Shown: piece after piece, positions 6,235 to 6,838 of the stretch | How positions within the stretch are numbered: position 1 is the first letter of the stretch | Layout of the letters: each line of letters begins with the position of its first letter | Source of the DNA: a bacterium | GTDB lineage: Bacteria; Latescibacterota; UBA2968; GCA-2709665 | Assembly (NCBI GenBank): GCA_027619145.1 | Contig: JAQCGA010000220.1 | Span: 1-6,838, forward strand | Length of the DNA stretch: 6,838 nt | Reading direction: 5' to 3' | Position numbers and translations under genes: made by a program | Notes under the pieces: generated by a model | Databases searched by the model: none | The model's input: only the letters and a program-made list of their open reading frames with translations | What the model was told of the DNA's origin: nothing

Positions 6235-6838
6235 TCATAGACGCAGCCGAAACATTCCCATCAATTCCTCGTTGTTCATCTCGGTGATCCAGCCTTCACC
6301 CGCACTGGCGACCACCTGGTCGAAGAGTTCAGATTTTTCTACGAGCATCGCGTCGATTCTTTCTTCTATTGTGCCACGGGTCTGGAACTTGTGAACCATT
6401 ACATTTTTCTTCTGGCCAATCCGGAAGGCTCGATCTGTAGCCTGGTTCTCAACGGCCGGGTTCCACCAGCGATCAAAATGCACAACGTGATTGGCCTCGG
6501 TCAAGTTCAATCCGACTCCCCCTGCTTTAAGCGAGAGCACCATGAAAGGAGTGTATTCATCCGCATTCTGAAAGCGCTCGATGAGTGCCTTCCGTTTCCT
6601 GACGGGCACGCTGCCGTGAAGGATCAGCCCGTCACGGCCGAAGATGCCTGCCAGGAAGTCGTGAAGCGGTTGCGTCATTTCTTTGAATTGGGTGAAGATG
6701 AGGGCTTTCTCGCGCTTTTCAAAAATGGTTTCGCAGATCTCGCGGAGCCGGGCGAACTTGCCGCTGTCTTTCTCGTGGAAGTCTCCTGTTCCCAGGTACT
6801 GATCCGGGTGGTTGCACAACTGTTTAAATTTCATCAGG
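6235..6838 (-). CDS. SNF2-family DEAD/DEAH-box helicase, C-terminal part (start beyond window)
   Basis: The frame is open to the right edge; the ATG at 6834 is internal (the codon before it is Leu, giving LMKFKQLCNHP, typical mid-protein sequence). About 201 residues are visible, covering the second RecA-like lobe. Counting from the internal Met: motif IV ALIFTQF (44-50), motif V in VLSLKAGGVGLNLTEANHVV (99-118), DRWWNPAVENQ (121-131) and motif VI QATDRAFRIGQ (131-141), with the arginine-finger candidates R135 and R138. The C-terminus GEGWITEMNNEELMGMF is typical of the bacterial SNF2 proteins that neighbour SWIM genes. Known family members are ATP-dependent double-stranded DNA translocases; here the ATP-binding lobe 1 cannot be checked. 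It probably forms an operon with the SWIM gene. In other bacteria SWIM and SNF2 are also near neighbours. The 65-base gap between them shows no terminator. Confidence 0.95.
   Translation of the reverse strand, partial: LMKFKQLCNHPDQYLGTGDFHEKDSGKFARLREICETIFEKREKALIFTQFKEMTQPLHDFLAGIFGRDGLILHGSVPVRKRKALIERFQNADEYTPFMVLSLKAGGVGLNLTEANHVVHFDRWWNPAVENQATDRAFRIGQKKNVMVHKFQTRGTIEERIDAMLVEKSELFDQVVASAGEGWITEMNNEELMGMFRLRL

Noticed and set aside
1..6838. CRISPR arrays, tRNA/rRNA genes, insertion sequences or attachment sites
   Set aside because: No repeated spacer pattern, cloverleaf, transposase-like frame or flanking direct repeat was seen by eye; the window is almost fully occupied by protein genes.

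Overview
The window looks like a chromosomal segment of a Gram-negative, aerobic bacterium of moderate G+C. An inner-membrane RND pump with a periplasmic adaptor implies a double membrane, and an oxygen-dependent desaturase implies aerobic life. I cannot assign the species. The mix of genes would fit several phyla, the PVC group among them, but that is a guess.

The window holds two gene blocks that converge on a perfect 12-bp hairpin at about 3390-3420. On the left, on the plus strand, is the 3' end of a periplasmic adaptor gene (CzcB/CusB type), followed 17 bases later by a complete heavy-metal RND transporter of CzcA type. Its intramembrane DFG...D...E motif and a Glu where CusA has a pore methionine point to divalent cations (Zn/Co/Cd) rather than Cu(I)/Ag(I).

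On the right, on the minus strand, reading from the right edge, are the C-terminal part of a SNF2-family helicase (its start lies outside the window), a SWIM zinc-finger protein 65 bases downstream with a long Lys-rich linker and a probable winged-helix tail, a possible 35-codon small ORF overlapping the SWIM stop codon, and a front-end fatty acid (or sphingolipid) desaturase with an N-terminal cytochrome b5 domain. SNF2 and SWIM genes recur as neighbours in bacteria and probably work together on nucleic acid. The desaturase is probably functionally separate. It has its own TATAAT box and locally very high G+C, so it may have its own promoter and a different history.

The least ordinary items are the b5-fused front-end desaturase, a design best known from eukaryotes, and the SWIM protein's histone-H1-like tail. 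I see no RNA genes, mobile elements, CRISPR arrays or long repeats.
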